From NCBI GenBank assembly GCA_041860225.1, contig CP151794.1, forward strand, positions 310,001-374,000: a stretch of 64,000 nt of DNA, written 5' to 3'. Below are positions 52,301-61,923 of the stretch, piece after piece. The notes beneath the pieces were generated by a model. That model ran no database searches, was not told the origin of the DNA, and saw only the letters and a list, made by a program, of their open reading frames with translations. The stretch is from Magnimaribacter mokuoloeensis (GTDB lineage Bacteria; Pseudomonadota; Gammaproteobacteria; Magnimaribacterales; Magnimaribacteraceae). A program made the position numbers and the translations under genes. Every line of letters starts with the position of its first letter. Position 1 is the first letter of the stretch.

Positions 52301-54385
52301 ATGAAAAATTCTTTGAAGGTCTTAACAGGTCTCTTCATTATAGTGGGTTTATGGAGCTGTACCTCACCTAATGATATTGTTGATTATAGTGATGATCTGG
52401 CTGTAATTGACCCTGAACCAGGTAGCACTCCAGGATATAACGAAGATAAAAATGTTTACTTTGGTGACCTCCATGTTCATACCAAACACTCTTTTGATGC
52501 ATATATCTTTGGCACTACTGCAACACCCGATGATGCTTATGAGTATGCTAAAGGTAATGCTATTCAACATCCTCTTGGATATGACATGCAGCTCAGAGAG
52601 CCTTTAGATTTTTATGCTGTTACCGATCATGGCTTCTTATTGGGAAGCGTTGAGGGTTGGGCTGATCCTAATAATGGCAGAGCTGGAACTGAACCTTTTC
52701 ATAATTTAAACGCTCCGGAAAATCTTAATCAAGAATCAATAGCTGCAAGATCTCAACTTTTCCAAAGCTACGTTAGGAATATAGCTCAATTTAGTAACAT
52801 CTGGACTAGAACAGTCGCTTACATAACTGGAGACACAGCTAGAGGTTCAACGATTTATGATGTGGATGTTCATAGAACAGCCTGGAAAGATGTTATACAA
52901 AGCGCTCAACGACATAATGATCCTGGAAATTTTACTACTTTCGTTGCCTATGAATATACAGCTTCAACTACAAGGTCAGGAAATACTCAAGGTGCTTCAG
53001 CTTTGGGATGTTTGCTAACTGGAAATGGATGTACCTTTGAAGGAGCTCCTCCTTTTGAAAATGCTAATCTTCATAGAAACGTAATATATAAAGGTAATAA
53101 GTTTACTGTTGAACCCTTTACAAGACTTAAGTCTGTCAATCCAGAGAATCTATGGTCTTGGATGGATGATTTAAGAAGTAGAGGTGTTGATACTATTGCG
53201 ATACCACACAACTCTAATGGATCAAACGGGCAGATGTTTGAAATGGAAAATTGGGAAGGTTTACCAATCAGTACCCAATATGCTGAATTCAGAATGCGCA
53301 ATGAACCTCTTGTAGAAATGACTCAAGTCAAAGGCACTTCGGAAACGCATCCAATTTTATCGCCAAATGATGAATGGGCAGATTTCGAAATTATGTGGCA
53401 AAGAGTTGGAAATTCTTCATATAGCAGACCTTTTGGCAGTTATGTAAGACAAGCTTATCTTGATGGCTTGGGTATGGAAGAGGAAGGAAGAGGTAATCCT
53501 TATAAATTTGGAATGGTTGGTGCTAGTGATACTCACACTGGAGCAATTTCAGACGATGAATCTGATTTTCATTCAAAGATAGGTATATTTGATGGTACTG
53601 CTGTTGGTAGAGGATCCGTTCCTATATCTGATGCAGATGTTGAATTACTGACTGGTGGACAGGATATAAGGCAATTAGCGTTCAAGAAAATAGGGGATAG
53701 GAATTTCAATAACACAATCTTTAATACTTGGGGGGCTTCCGGATTAGCAGCTGTTTGGGCGGAAGAAAATACTAGAGATTCAATATTCGATGCCTTTAGA
53801 AGAAAAGAAACTTATGCAACTTCTGGAAGTAGAATCAAACTAAGATTTTTCGGAGGATATGACTTAGATAAATCCATACTCGACCAAGATAATCTTATCA
53901 AAGAAGCCTATAAAAGAGGTGTCCCTATGGGTCAGGATTTAGCAGCTTCTGAAGGTAAATCTCCTTCTTTTTTAATTTGGGCAATGCGAGATAAAAATGC
54001 TGCTCCTTTGCAAAGAGTTCAAATCATAAAAGGTTGGGTTGAAAAGACTACTGGGCGTCCATTCGAGGAAGTCATTGATGTAGCATGTTCAGATGGTTTA
54101 ACGCCTGATCCAGTTACTAATCGTTGTCCTGATAACGATGCTCTTGTCGATGTCTCCGATTGTTCAATTAGCTCAGATAGAGGAGCTAATGAAATTAAAA
54201 CAATTTGGACTGATGATTCTTTTGACTCATCAGTTAAGTCTTTCTATTATGTAAGAGTGTTAGAAAACCCTAGTTGCAGATGGTCAACTTGGGATGCAGT
54301 TAAAAATGGAACAAAACCTAGAGAAGATCTACAACCCACAATACAAGAGAGGGCTTGGTCCTCACCAATCTGGTATTCATATTAA
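52301..54385 (+). CDS. DUF3604 family protein, paralogue 2 (predicted lipoprotein)
   Basis: A 694-residue paralogue of the preceding protein. It opens MKNSLKVLTGLFIIVGLWSC with a lipobox Cys20, so it is probably anchored to a membrane, unlike paralogue 1. It repeats the motifs YFGDLHVHTKHSFDAY, DFYAVTDHGFLLG, TIAIPHNSNGSNGQMF, KFGMVGASDTHTGAISD and RKETYATSGSRIKLRFFGGYD. An added stretch of about 25 residues with two cysteines (GCLLTGNGCTFEG) precedes NANLHRNVIYKG. The C-terminal cysteines are kept. An ACAD gene follows after 23 bases. Confidence 0.92.
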   Translation: MKNSLKVLTGLFIIVGLWSCTSPNDIVDYSDDLAVIDPEPGSTPGYNEDKNVYFGDLHVHTKHSFDAYIFGTTATPDDAYEYAKGNAIQHPLGYDMQLREPLDFYAVTDHGFLLGSVEGWADPNNGRAGTEPFHNLNAPENLNQESIAARSQLFQSYVRNIAQFSNIWTRTVAYITGDTARGSTIYDVDVHRTAWKDVIQSAQRHNDPGNFTTFVAYEYTASTTRSGNTQGASALGCLLTGNGCTFEGAPPFENANLHRNVIYKGNKFTVEPFTRLKSVNPENLWSWMDDLRSRGVDTIAIPHNSNGSNGQMFEMENWEGLPISTQYAEFRMRNEPLVEMTQVKGTSETHPILSPNDEWADFEIMWQRVGNSSYSRPFGSYVRQAYLDGLGMEEEGRGNPYKFGMVGASDTHTGAISDDESDFHSKIGIFDGTAVGRGSVPISDADVELLTGGQDIRQLAFKKIGDRNFNNTIFNTWGASGLAAVWAEENTRDSIFDAFRRKETYATSGSRIKLRFFGGYDLDKSILDQDNLIKEAYKRGVPMGQDLAASEGKSPSFLIWAMRDKNAAPLQRVQIIKGWVEKTTGRPFEEVIDVACSDGLTPDPVTNRCPDNDALVDVSDCSISSDRGANEIKTIWTDDSFDSSVKSFYYVRVLENPSCRWSTWDAVKNGTKPREDLQPTIQERAWSSPIWYSY

Positions 54386-54408
54386 TTAGTTATTGAAGGA
54401 GAAATAAC

Positions 54409-55662
54409 ATGTTACAAAACGATCCTGAACTTTTTGAACTTTCCATGTCTGAGAAAACTCAGCCATTAATGGATTTAGTAAAAAAACACTGTGAAGAAAA
54501 TGTAAAACCAATCCAGCAAGAATATTCTGCTTTGCAGAACGAAAAAGAAGATAGATGGTCTTGGCATCCGAGGCAGATCGAACTTATGGAAGGAGCAAAA
54601 GAAAAAGCTAGAGAGCTTGGACTTTGGAATTTTTTCTTACCTGACCCAGATGGAAATATTGGTGATGGACTAACTAATCTTGACTATACATATGTCGCAA
54701 GTGAGATTGGAAAATATCCACTTGCATCTGAAAGTATGAACTGTTCCGCACCAGATACTGGCAACATGGAAGTTTTAGAGAGAGTTGGCACTGAGGAACA
54801 GAAGAAGCAATGGCTAGAACCTCTTCTAAACGGAGAAATAAGATCTGCTTATGCTATGACAGAACCAAATCTAGCATCTTCTGATGCAAAAAATATAAGT
54901 ACAAGCGCTGTTCTAGATGGAGATGAATGGGTTATAAATGGTGAGAAGTTTTATATCTCAGGTGCTGGAGATCCACGTTGCAAGATAATGATAGTAATGG
55001 TTAAGACAAGTCCAGATGCGCACCCTTCAAAACAACAATCACAGATTCTTGTACCAAAAGATACTCCTGGCGTAGAAATATTAGAAGGCATGCAGGTGTT
55101 TGGTCACGATCATGCTCCACATGGTCACATGCATATCAAGTTTAATAATGTAAGAGTGCCAAAAGAAAATATACTCCTTGGTGAAGGAAGGGGTTTTGAG
55201 ATATCACAAGTAAGACTAGGCCCTGGTCGTATTCATCATTGTATGAGAACGATTGGTAAAGCAGAGACGGCTCTTGAATTAATGGTAAAGAGAGCCGGAA
55301 CAAGAGAGGCGTTTGGTAAACCTATTGCAAAACTAGGTGGTAACTTAGAGATAATCTCTAGAGCAAGAATAGAGATTAATGCCATGAGACTTGCAGTGCT
55401 TCAGGCTGCCAAGGCAATGGATGTTCTTGGAAACAAAGAAGCCAGAGTCTACATAAGTGCTATTAAGGCTATGGTTCCAGAGAAAGCTTGCAAGATAATT
55501 GATCAAGCAATTCAAATGCATGGTGCTGCTGGAATTTCACAATGGACTCCTTTAGCCGGTCTCTATACGGATATTAGGCACTTAAGATTTGCCGATGGTC
55601 CTGATGAAGTTCACCACATGGTTGTTGGTAGAGCTGAGATGCAGAAATATGATCTATGGTAG
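54409..55662 (+). CDS. Acyl-CoA dehydrogenase, ACAD10/11-like group
   Basis: A 417-residue FAD enzyme. It shows LGLWNFFLPDPDGNIGDGLTNLDY, SAYAMTEPNLASSDAKNIST, DEWVINGEKFYISGAGDPRCK, GPGRIHHCMRTIGKAE, and LRFADGPDEVHHMVVGRAEMQK. The T-E-P-x-x-A-S-S-D block and the D-G-P-D-E-V-H end are typical of the ACAD10/11-like group. AAGGAG stands before the ATG. It is 29 bases before the biotin carboxylase, so the two may act on the same acyl-CoA chain. Confidence 0.92.
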   Translation: MLQNDPELFELSMSEKTQPLMDLVKKHCEENVKPIQQEYSALQNEKEDRWSWHPRQIELMEGAKEKARELGLWNFFLPDPDGNIGDGLTNLDYTYVASEIGKYPLASESMNCSAPDTGNMEVLERVGTEEQKKQWLEPLLNGEIRSAYAMTEPNLASSDAKNISTSAVLDGDEWVINGEKFYISGAGDPRCKIMIVMVKTSPDAHPSKQQSQILVPKDTPGVEILEGMQVFGHDHAPHGHMHIKFNNVRVPKENILLGEGRGFEISQVRLGPGRIHHCMRTIGKAETALELMVKRAGTREAFGKPIAKLGGNLEIISRARIEINAMRLAVLQAAKAMDVLGNKEARVYISAIKAMVPEKACKIIDQAIQMHGAAGISQWTPLAGLYTDIRHLRFADGPDEVHHMVVGRAEMQKYDLW

Positions 55663-55691
55663 AAACTAGTTTCTAAACTTTAAATAAGTTT

Positions 55692-58600
55692 ATGAAAAAG
55701 GTTCTTATAGCTAATAGGGGTGAGATAGCAATTCGTATTGCTAGAACTTGCAGTGACTTAGGCCTTAAAACTGTAGGAATCTATTCCGAAGATGATTCCA
55801 ATTCTCTCCACCTGTCCAAGGTAGATGAGGCTTTTAAGATAGAAGGAAATGGAGCACAGGCTTACCTCAATATCAAAGAGATAATAGCAGTTGCAAAAAA
55901 ATCTAAAGTCGATGCTATTCATCCCGGATATGGCTTTTTGAGCGAAAATTCCTCCTTTGCTTCAGCCGCTAAACGAGCAAAAATTAAATTTGTAGGACCC
56001 AGCGAAAGAACCTTACAGATATTTGGAGATAAAACCTCAGCAAAAGAACTTGCCCTGAGTTTAGGAATACCGGTTATTGCTGGAACTAAGCAAAAGACCA
56101 CTTTAAAGCAAGCAGAAGATTTTCTAAAATCTTTAAAAAAGAATTCATCAGTTGTTATTAAGGCAATCTCAGGTGGTGGTGGAAGGGGTATGCGAGTTGT
56201 TTCGAAACCTGATGACCTAAAAGAATCTTTCGACAGAGCTTCTTCAGAAGCTAAAGCATCATTCGATTCTCCTGACTTATATTTAGAAGAATATCTCAGA
56301 GATTATAGACACATCGAGTTTCAAATTCTTGGCGATGGTACTGGTGCTGTAAGTCATTTACACGAAAGAGAGTGCTCTATCCAAAGGCGTTATCAAAAGC
56401 TGATAGAAATCGCTCCTAGCCCAAGCTTAAATGTCGATTTAAAGTCCAGAATGATTGAAGCCTCTCTGGCACTAACTCAAAAACTTAAGTATGAGGGCTT
56501 AGCCACTATAGAGTTTTTAGTAAACACAGAAAAAAATGATTTTAGATTTATAGAATGTAATCCCAGGCTGCAAGTAGAGCACACAGTGACTGAATCAGTT
56601 TTATCTTTGGATTTGGTAAGAGCTCAACTACAAATTGCTTCAGGCAAAACTTTAAAACAAATTAAGCTTGAGCAAGAAAATGTTCCTGAACCTCAAGGCT
56701 ATGCAATTCAATCCAGAGTTAATATGGAAACAATTGACTCTCAAGGTAATGCAAATCCTGGAGGGGGAATTTTTGAAAATTTTGATTTGCCTTCTGGTCC
56801 AGGAGTAAGGGCTGATAGTTATGGCTACGCAGGATATCAAACCAATCCTTTGTTCGATTCTCTGATAGCTAAAATAATTACTTATGCTTCTGGAGATAAT
56901 TACAAACAAGCAATTAATAGAAATTACAGATCTCTCTGCGAATTTAAAATTTCAGGAGTTCCAACTAATTTAAACCTTTTAAAGAATATTCTGGTAAATA
57001 AAGATTTTAAAACCAACAAAGTTCATACCAATTTTTTTGAAGACAACCTAGATACACTTACTTCTTTGAAGGATCATTCTGATCTTTCTGACATAAATAG
57101 AAGCATATCCAAAGATATCCCAAAAAGAGGAAAAATAGAGGATCTCGATCCGTTGGCAGTTCTTGATCACGGAAAATCTGGTGGAGTTTTTGTTGATCAG
57201 TCAGAGAATATATTGGAACTGCAACAATTGGATATAAAAGAAGGTTACGAAAGTGTTAATGCCCCAATGCAGGGAATGATCGTTAAATTTAATGTCAAGG
57301 TGGGAGATAGTGTTTGGGAAGGCAAAACACTAGGAATCATGGAAGCCATGAAGATGGAGCATGAAATTACATCTCAAGTTAGCGGTGTGGTAGAAGAAAT
57401 ATCTGTCTCAAATTTAGATACAGTTTTTGAAGGACATTCCTTAATGCTTATTCGTCTCGCTGATGTTGAAAAACAAAACTTGAGTGATGAAGAAGAAATA
57501 GATTTAGATTGGATTAGACCAGATCTAAGAGAAGCTCTCGATAGGAAAGAAGCAAGTCATGATGTCAATCGTCCTGAGGCTGTGAAGAAAAGATATGGAA
57601 CGGGTCATAGAACTGCAAGAGAAAATATCGCACATCTTTGTGATGAAGGAAGTTTTCTGGAATACGGATCAGTTGTAATGGCTGCACAAAGAAGAAGGAG
57701 AAGTGAAGAAGATTTAATTAAAAACACTACCGGCGATGGTATGGTTTGTGGTCTTGGGCATGTTAATGGTCATTTATTTCCTGAGAGCGCTTCTAGAGTT
57801 ATGGCAATGTCTTATGATTATATGGTGCTTGCAGGCACTCAAGGCAAAATGAACCATGCCAAAAAAGACAGAATGTTTGAAATAGCAGAGCAGAATGAAC
57901 TACCTACCATTTTATTTGCTGAAGGTGGAGGAGGTAGACCTGGAGATACAGATACTTCAGGAGTGGCCGGCCTGGATTGCCTAGCTTTTACTTATTTTGC
58001 TCAATTGTCAGGTTTAGTTCCAGTAATTGGTATAACCACTGGAAGATGTTTTGCTGGTAATGCAGTCCTATTGGGGTGTTGTGACGTCATCATTGCAACG
58101 GAAGATTCAAATATAGGCGTAGGCGGCCCCGCCATGATTGAAGGTGGAGGTTTGGGAGTTTTTACCCCTGATGAAGTAGGACCTATGGATGTTCAGGTTC
58201 CAAATGGAGTCGTGGATATAGCTGTAAAAGACGAAGAAGAGGCCGTTGAGGTTGCAAAAAAATACCTTTCTTATTTTCAAGGGTCAATAAAAAACTGGAC
58301 AGCACCTGATGCTAGAAAACTAAGATTTGCAGTCCCTGAGAATAGGCTGAGATATTATGATATGCGAGATATTATTGATGGGATTGCTGATATAGATTCT
58401 GTTTTAGAGATTAGAAAAGACTGGGCCCCTGGAATAATTACTTCGTTTATAAGAATAGAAGGCAAACCTGTTGGAGTTGTTGCAAACAATCCTGGTCATC
58501 TATCTGGAGCTATAGACTCACCTGGCGCTGATAAAGGATCACGATTCATACAACTATGTGATGCTTTCGATATTCCCATTTTATCTTTGATAGATTGCCC

Positions 58601-59066
58601 AGGCATTATGGTAGGACCCGAAAGTGAAAAAACAGCTCTCATAAGGCATGCAGCTAGAATGTTTGTGGTGGGTGCAAATATTGAAACACCTCTTATGTCG
58701 GTAGTAATTCGAAAAGCTTACGGCTTAGGAGCTCAAGCCATGGCCGGCGGCAGTTTTAAAATACCATTATTTACTGTTACTTGGCCTACAGGTGAATTTG
58801 GAGGTATGGGTCTAGAAGGTGCAGTCAAGTTAGGGTATAGGAAAGAACTTGAAGCCATAAAAGATCCTAAGAAACGGATTGAAGCTTATGAAAAAATGGT
58901 AGCAGATAGTTATCATCGCGGTAGGGCAGTAAATATGGCTTCTCACTTTGAACTTGATGATGTGATAGACCCTGCTGAAACAAGAAATTGGGTTTCAAGT
59001 GCTCTCAAGTCCCTTCCTCCAAAATCTAAATCTGGCAAGAAAAGACCTAATATAGATACTTGGTAA
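55692..59066 (+). CDS. Single-chain biotin-dependent acyl-CoA carboxylase (BC-BCCP-CT)
   Basis: A 1124-residue fused carboxylase. Residues 1-450 are biotin carboxylase (KKVLIANRGEIAIRIARTC, IKAISGGGGRGMRVV, FIECNPRLQVEHTVTE). Residues about 520-590 are the biotinyl domain, with biotin lysine 554 in EAMKMEHEI. Residues about 610-1124 are a carboxyltransferase with both halves (GGGGRPGDTDTSGVAG, RCFAGNAVLLGCCDVIIA, then NNPGHLSGAIDSPGADKG and TVTWPTGEFGGMGLEGAVKLG). It carboxylates an acyl-CoA, with propionyl-, methylcrotonyl- and longer chains all possible. Most relatives split these parts over two genes. Confidence 0.93.
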   Translation: MKKVLIANRGEIAIRIARTCSDLGLKTVGIYSEDDSNSLHLSKVDEAFKIEGNGAQAYLNIKEIIAVAKKSKVDAIHPGYGFLSENSSFASAAKRAKIKFVGPSERTLQIFGDKTSAKELALSLGIPVIAGTKQKTTLKQAEDFLKSLKKNSSVVIKAISGGGGRGMRVVSKPDDLKESFDRASSEAKASFDSPDLYLEEYLRDYRHIEFQILGDGTGAVSHLHERECSIQRRYQKLIEIAPSPSLNVDLKSRMIEASLALTQKLKYEGLATIEFLVNTEKNDFRFIECNPRLQVEHTVTESVLSLDLVRAQLQIASGKTLKQIKLEQENVPEPQGYAIQSRVNMETIDSQGNANPGGGIFENFDLPSGPGVRADSYGYAGYQTNPLFDSLIAKIITYASGDNYKQAINRNYRSLCEFKISGVPTNLNLLKNILVNKDFKTNKVHTNFFEDNLDTLTSLKDHSDLSDINRSISKDIPKRGKIEDLDPLAVLDHGKSGGVFVDQSENILELQQLDIKEGYESVNAPMQGMIVKFNVKVGDSVWEGKTLGIMEAMKMEHEITSQVSGVVEEISVSNLDTVFEGHSLMLIRLADVEKQNLSDEEEIDLDWIRPDLREALDRKEASHDVNRPEAVKKRYGTGHRTARENIAHLCDEGSFLEYGSVVMAAQRRRRSEEDLIKNTTGDGMVCGLGHVNGHLFPESASRVMAMSYDYMVLAGTQGKMNHAKKDRMFEIAEQNELPTILFAEGGGGRPGDTDTSGVAGLDCLAFTYFAQLSGLVPVIGITTGRCFAGNAVLLGCCDVIIATEDSNIGVGGPAMIEGGGLGVFTPDEVGPMDVQVPNGVVDIAVKDEEEAVEVAKKYLSYFQGSIKNWTAPDARKLRFAVPENRLRYYDMRDIIDGIADIDSVLEIRKDWAPGIITSFIRIEGKPVGVVANNPGHLSGAIDSPGADKGSRFIQLCDAFDIPILSLIDCPGIMVGPESEKTALIRHAARMFVVGANIETPLMSVVIRKAYGLGAQAMAGGSFKIPLFTVTWPTGEFGGMGLEGAVKLGYRKELEAIKDPKKRIEAYEKMVADSYHRGRAVNMASHFELDDVIDPAETRNWVSSALKSLPPKSKSGKKRPNIDTW

Positions 59067-59122
59067 AAATACTTCACTTATACCTATAAATACATAATTT
59101 TATTATATTTTTAATTTAAAAA

Positions 59123-59932
59123 ATGAAACAAAGACTTTTTATTTTTCTGATACTTGGCATCATTATTCTATCAGCTGACTTAATGTTTAATGATGAAAGT
59201 GAAGACAAAATCACTATATTTGAGTCCGAAATCAATTCTTTGATTGGTACTTGGGTTGATCAGGTTGGTAGAGAACCTACAATACAAGAAATAGACGGTA
59301 TTATTAAACAGCTCCTTGATGAGGAGATACTTTACAGAGAAGCTTTAAAACTTGGTCTTGATAAAAATGACATAATCATTAAAAGAAGACTTGCCCAAAA
59401 AATAGGTTTCCTAAGACAAGAGGCAGATTCATCGCTACCATCAGACGATGAGGTAACAGATTTTTATAATCAAAATATAGATAAATACTTTGTAGGTAAG
59501 AGGATTACTTTTTCTCATATTTATTTTAGTGAGAATGGATCAAATAAGTCTGATGCCGATGATGCTTTGAGTTTAATAAGATCTGGCTCTAATGCAACGG
59601 AATTTGGAGAACCATTTTTACTTGGTAAAAATTTTTCAGCCAAATCAATCCCAGAAATTGAAAGATCTTTTGGTAACGAGTTTTCCGAAGAGATACAAAA
59701 CATAAGTCCTCAAACATGGTCTGGCCCTTTGAATTCAGAATATGGATCGCATCTTGTTTTTGTTAACTCAATCTCAGAATCTTTTACTCCTGACTTAGAT
59801 GACATTAAGAATGCCGTGATAGGTGATGTAATTCTTGAGAAACAAAACAATGCTGTGAATGAATATTTAAAAGAATTAAGAAGTAAATACCAAATAGAAA
59901 TCTTAGCTGATTTAAATGCAACATCTGACTAA
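59123..59932 (+). CDS. PpiC-type (parvulin) peptidyl-prolyl isomerase
   Basis: A 269-residue periplasm-facing protein with an N-terminal hydrophobic segment (residues 4-20). Residues about 35-110 resemble the SurA/PrsA N-terminal helical region (EPTIQEIDGIIKQLLDEEILYREALKLGLDKNDIIIKRRLAQKI). The parvulin-like domain follows (KRITFSHIYFSENGS; SPQTWSGPLNSEYGSHLVFVNSI). It probably assists folding of exported proteins. Its last 17 bases overlap the HupE-like gene, so the two are coupled. Confidence 0.85.
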   Translation: MKQRLFIFLILGIIILSADLMFNDESEDKITIFESEINSLIGTWVDQVGREPTIQEIDGIIKQLLDEEILYREALKLGLDKNDIIIKRRLAQKIGFLRQEADSSLPSDDEVTDFYNQNIDKYFVGKRITFSHIYFSENGSNKSDADDALSLIRSGSNATEFGEPFLLGKNFSAKSIPEIERSFGNEFSEEIQNISPQTWSGPLNSEYGSHLVFVNSISESFTPDLDDIKNAVIGDVILEKQNNAVNEYLKELRSKYQIEILADLNATSD

Positions 59933-60869
59933 ATCCATTCTTATATTTTTAGGCCTTCTATTGGGTTTATTGATGCAGGCTCATGAAATGAATCCTGCAC
60001 GGTTGTCTCTAGAGGAGGGCGAGAATGGATCCTATTCAGGCACATGGATGTTTCCTGTAAATGCAGTAGGACTTCCAGCTGAAGTAAGTTTTACAGACTG
60101 TCAGGAAGAAAAAAGAAATTTTCCAGAAGTTAAGGGCAAGTACTTAGTATCCAGTATTCAAATAAAATGTGATGAGACTTTAAAGGGTAAAGAAATTGCT
60201 TTTAAAGGTCTTACAAGACTTACGGATGCCTTAGTTAGTATAAAGTTTCAAGATCAAACTACTTTCGAAGGTTTGGCATCTATCAATTCTCCCAAGTTTG
60301 ATATTCCTGAAGAAGTCAGCCTATATCCAACTAACTATTTTTGGTTAGGCATAGAACATCTGCTGAGCGGAATAGATCATATGCTATTTGTTTTTGGTCT
60401 CTTATTTCTTGTTTCAGGTACTGTAAACCTGGTAAAGACAATCACTGCATTTACTATTGCGCACAGCATTACTTTAGCCCTTTCTGTGCTTGATCTAGTT
60501 AGTGTTCCGCAAGCTTCTACTGAAGCATTCATAGCTTTAACTATAATTTATCTTGCACTTGAAGTAGGCGACAAGCATAAGTATGAGTCCACTCCATGGC
60601 TAATTGCCTTTGGCTTCGGACTCTTGCATGGTTTAGGTTTTGCCGGTGCTTTGTCTGAGATTGGTATTAACAATGATAGTCTTCTTCTTTCTCTTTTATT
60701 CTTTAACATCGGAATAGAGGCAGGACAATTATTAGTCTTGCCATTCTTTGGCTTAGCTATATATTTACTAAAAATAGATAGAATAAAATTAGAGGTAAAT
60801 AGCTTTGCTAGCTATTTAATCGGAGGATTAGGTACATATTGGTTAATAGAAAGAGTACTTTCCATATAA
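59916..60869 (+). CDS. HupE/UreJ-like membrane protein
   Basis: A 317-residue protein with a signal peptide (residues 1-22, ending MQAHEMNPAR) and a soluble N-terminal domain of about 115 residues. A six-helix membrane part follows: YFWLGIEHLLSGIDHMLFVFGLLFLV, then TAFTIAHSITLALSVLDL, GFGLLHGLGFAGALSEIG and NIGIEAGQLLVLPF. The His-rich motifs match the HupE/UreJ family of nickel/cobalt-type permeases, but no urease or hydrogenase gene is near. It overlaps the isomerase gene by 17 bases. Confidence 0.9.
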   Translation: MQHLTKSILIFLGLLLGLLMQAHEMNPARLSLEEGENGSYSGTWMFPVNAVGLPAEVSFTDCQEEKRNFPEVKGKYLVSSIQIKCDETLKGKEIAFKGLTRLTDALVSIKFQDQTTFEGLASINSPKFDIPEEVSLYPTNYFWLGIEHLLSGIDHMLFVFGLLFLVSGTVNLVKTITAFTIAHSITLALSVLDLVSVPQASTEAFIALTIIYLALEVGDKHKYESTPWLIAFGFGLLHGLGFAGALSEIGINNDSLLLSLLFFNIGIEAGQLLVLPFFGLAIYLLKIDRIKLEVNSFASYLIGGLGTYWLIERVLSI

Positions 60870-60888
60870 AAATAACGGAGCTTATATT

Positions 60889-61875
60889 ATGTCGGACATA
60901 GAGTTTAAGACTATCCAAAGTAATGGAATCAATTTGCGGTTAGCTATGATGGGTGAGGGCCCATTAGTAATTTTTTGTCATGGTTGGCCAGAAAGTTGGT
61001 ACAGCTATAGACATCAGTTACCTGCAGTTGCTAAAGCAGGATATAAGGCTGTTGCATATGATGTAAGGGGTTATGGAGAGTCAGATAAGCCTTATGAAAT
61101 CGAGGCATATACTATGAAGAATATGACTGATGATGTAGTCGGTATTATTGATGCTTTAGGCTACGACACAGCAATCACCATAGGTCATGATTGGGGAGGA
61201 CCAATTGCATTGCATACTGCGGCACTCAATGAAGATCGTATTACTGCAACTGGAACAATGTCAGTACCTTTTACTGGAAGAGGACCAATGCCTCCTCTCA
61301 AGCTCTGGAAAGAAATTTATCAAGATAACTTTTTTTATCAGCTTTATTTTCAAAAAGAAGGCATAGCTGAAAATGAATTTGAATCTGATCTTAATCGATC
61401 CTTATTTATTACTTATACAAATAGTGATGGAAGAGGTATGCAAAATAATCTAGAAAAAGGACAAAGTGGCTTAGTCCCCCAAAAAGATAAAAATGCCTCT
61501 TTTTTGGATGGTATGGAAGTCTTCGATGACTTTCCATCTTGGTTTACAGAAGAGGATTTAAGCTATTTTGTTAGTCAATTTGAGATGAGTGGTTTCAGGG
61601 GTCCTTTAAATAGATACAGAGCACAAAATATTGATTGGGAAGAACTAACTGCTTTAGACAAGAAACTTAAACAGCCAGCTTTTTTCATAACAGGCACATT
61701 AGACCCAGTTAATTTTTTTATAAGATCTGAAGAACCCTTAATAGATAGAATAAAGGCTAATTACGAAAACCTTCTTTTTGCTGAAGAACTTGAAGGAATA
61801 GGTCATTGGACCCAGCAAGAAGCACCTGACGAGGTCAACGAGTTAATTCTAAGATTTTTACAAGAAGTATCCTAA
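60889..61875 (+). CDS. Epoxide-hydrolase-like alpha/beta-hydrolase
   Basis: A 328-residue enzyme of the epoxide hydrolase group. Oxyanion-hole motif HGWPESWYSYRHQLPAVAKAG, then YDVRGYGESDKP, nucleophile elbow GHDWGGPIA with the catalytic Asp, FITGTLDPVN for the second acid and GIGHWTQQEAPDEV with the His. A cap domain lies between. It may open epoxides from monooxygenase reactions; haloalkane dehalogenases share the fold, but the HGWP motif favours epoxide hydrolase. Confidence 0.9.
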   Translation: MSDIEFKTIQSNGINLRLAMMGEGPLVIFCHGWPESWYSYRHQLPAVAKAGYKAVAYDVRGYGESDKPYEIEAYTMKNMTDDVVGIIDALGYDTAITIGHDWGGPIALHTAALNEDRITATGTMSVPFTGRGPMPPLKLWKEIYQDNFFYQLYFQKEGIAENEFESDLNRSLFITYTNSDGRGMQNNLEKGQSGLVPQKDKNASFLDGMEVFDDFPSWFTEEDLSYFVSQFEMSGFRGPLNRYRAQNIDWEELTALDKKLKQPAFFITGTLDPVNFFIRSEEPLIDRIKANYENLLFAEELEGIGHWTQQEAPDEVNELILRFLQEVS

Positions 61876-61923
61876 GTCTTATAGAAACTTGCATTCTCAA
61901 GTGACCCTCTTCAAAGATTTCTT

